DNA from: an uncultured Flavobacteriales bacterium
Lineage (GTDB): Bacteria > Bacteroidota > Bacteroidia > Flavobacteriales > BACL11
Assembly: GCA_913047525.1 (NCBI GenBank)
Contig: CAJWUS010000070.1
Span: 1 to 6,781, forward strand
Reading direction: 5' to 3'
Length of the DNA: 6,781 nt
Within the stretch, counting starts at the first letter, position 1. The number at the start of each line of letters is the position of its first letter. The notes below the pieces were generated by a model. That model had not been told where the DNA came from. It saw only the letters and a list, made by a program, of their open reading frames with translations, and made no database searches. Position numbers and translations under genes: made by a program. Below, piece by piece: positions 6,368 to 6,781 of this stretch.

Positions 6368-6781
6368 TTATTGTTTTTTCCCCCAACTATATGCCTTATT
6401 TTGTAAACCAGAGAGTGTTAATACCCTGTCAATTACAGTAGCCGCAAGTTCTTCAAAGTTTTTTGGTTTGCTATAAAATGAAGGTGTTGCGGGACAAATG
6501 ATTCCTCCGGCTTCCGTAATACCTTTCATGTTTTTTATATGAATTAAATTATATGGAGTTTCTCTTGCAACTAAAATCAGTTTTCTTCTTTCTTTCAAAA
6601 TTACATCAGCTGCTCTTGATGTTAAATCATAAGATATTCCATTTGCAATTCTTCCCATTGCACCCATTGAGCAAGGACAGATTATCATAATATTAAAGTT
6701 TGCTGAGCCACTTGCAAAAGGAGCCGTAAAATCCTTTTTTTTATAAAAAGTAAAAGGATAATTCTGATAGTCATTATTTCC
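6368..6781 (-). CDS. ubiX: UbiX-family flavin prenyltransferase (5' end outside window)
   Basis: UbiX transfers a dimethylallyl group to FMN, making the prenylated flavin cofactor used by UbiD-type decarboxylases. The frame stays open to the right edge, so 137 C-terminal residues of a usual ~190 are visible; the ATG at 6688 is internal. The order of landmarks is typical: KKKDFTAPFASGS, then MIICPCSMGAMGRIANGIS (32-50 of the fragment) with the CSMG phosphate-binding turn, then SRAADVILKERRKLILVARE (59-78), TPYNLIHIKNM, GGIICPATPSFYSKP, and a tail with VIDRVLTLSGL. The FMN-binding N-terminal GxSG-like segment lies outside the window. It is transcribed towards queG and is followed after 42 bp by a small gene, perhaps in one transcript. 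In menaquinone-using bacteria the likely partner is a UbiD homologue, which is not seen here. Confidence 0.93.
   Translation of the reverse strand, partial: GNNDYQNYPFTFYKKKDFTAPFASGSANFNIMIICPCSMGAMGRIANGISYDLTSRAADVILKERRKLILVARETPYNLIHIKNMKGITEAGGIICPATPSFYSKPKNFEELAATVIDRVLTLSGLQNKAYSWGKKQ

Noticed and set aside
6686..6688. - strand ATG at 6688 as the start of a 106-residue ubiX
   Set aside because: Conserved UbiX sequence (DFTAPFASGS) continues upstream in the same frame to the window edge, so the gene is cut by the window, not short.

Overview
The window looks like chromosomal DNA of a low-G+C member of the Bacteroidota, most likely a flavobacterium-like lineage. Three things suggest this: the genes encode alternative complex III (ACIII) in the Bacteroidota order and style, all eight readable genes end in TAA and have little Shine-Dalgarno signal, and one intergenic region carries a TAnnTTTG promoter box typical of the phylum. 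The base composition is AT-rich by eye. The genus cannot be fixed from this sequence.

Positions 1-4120 hold the distal part of an ACIII operon on the + strand: the 3' end of actB (iron-sulfur subunit), then actC (NrfD-like quinol-binding membrane subunit), actD (DUF3341 two-helix subunit), actE (monohaem cytochrome c lipoprotein) and actF (second NrfD-like membrane subunit). Gaps run from a 1-bp overlap to 13 bp. Together these proteins oxidise menaquinol in the membrane and pass electrons through Fe-S clusters and haem c towards a terminal oxidase. The operon closes with a clear intrinsic terminator at 4141-4167. The cytochrome oxidase genes that often follow actF in Bacteroidota are not here.

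Positions 4183-6171 hold a second + strand unit: a promoter-like box, ruvB (Holliday-junction branch-migration motor) and, 2 bp later, queG (epoxyqueuosine reductase, last step of queuosine synthesis). The ruvB start is best placed at the ATG at 4199, which puts the promoter box only 8 bp upstream and suggests a very short or absent 5' leader.

Positions 6140-6781 are on the - strand: ubiX (flavin prenyltransferase, N-terminus cut off by the right edge of the window), followed by a small 61-codon gene of unknown function whose 3' end overlaps the 3' end of queG by 32 bp.

I saw no mobile element, CRISPR array, tRNA, rRNA or riboswitch, and no stretch over 300 bp without a gene. The content is core respiratory and housekeeping. 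I did not find a convincing undescribed system. The most useful leads are the apparent lack of cox genes after actF, the near-leaderless ruvB, and the small conserved-looking protein in a tail-to-tail overlap with queG.
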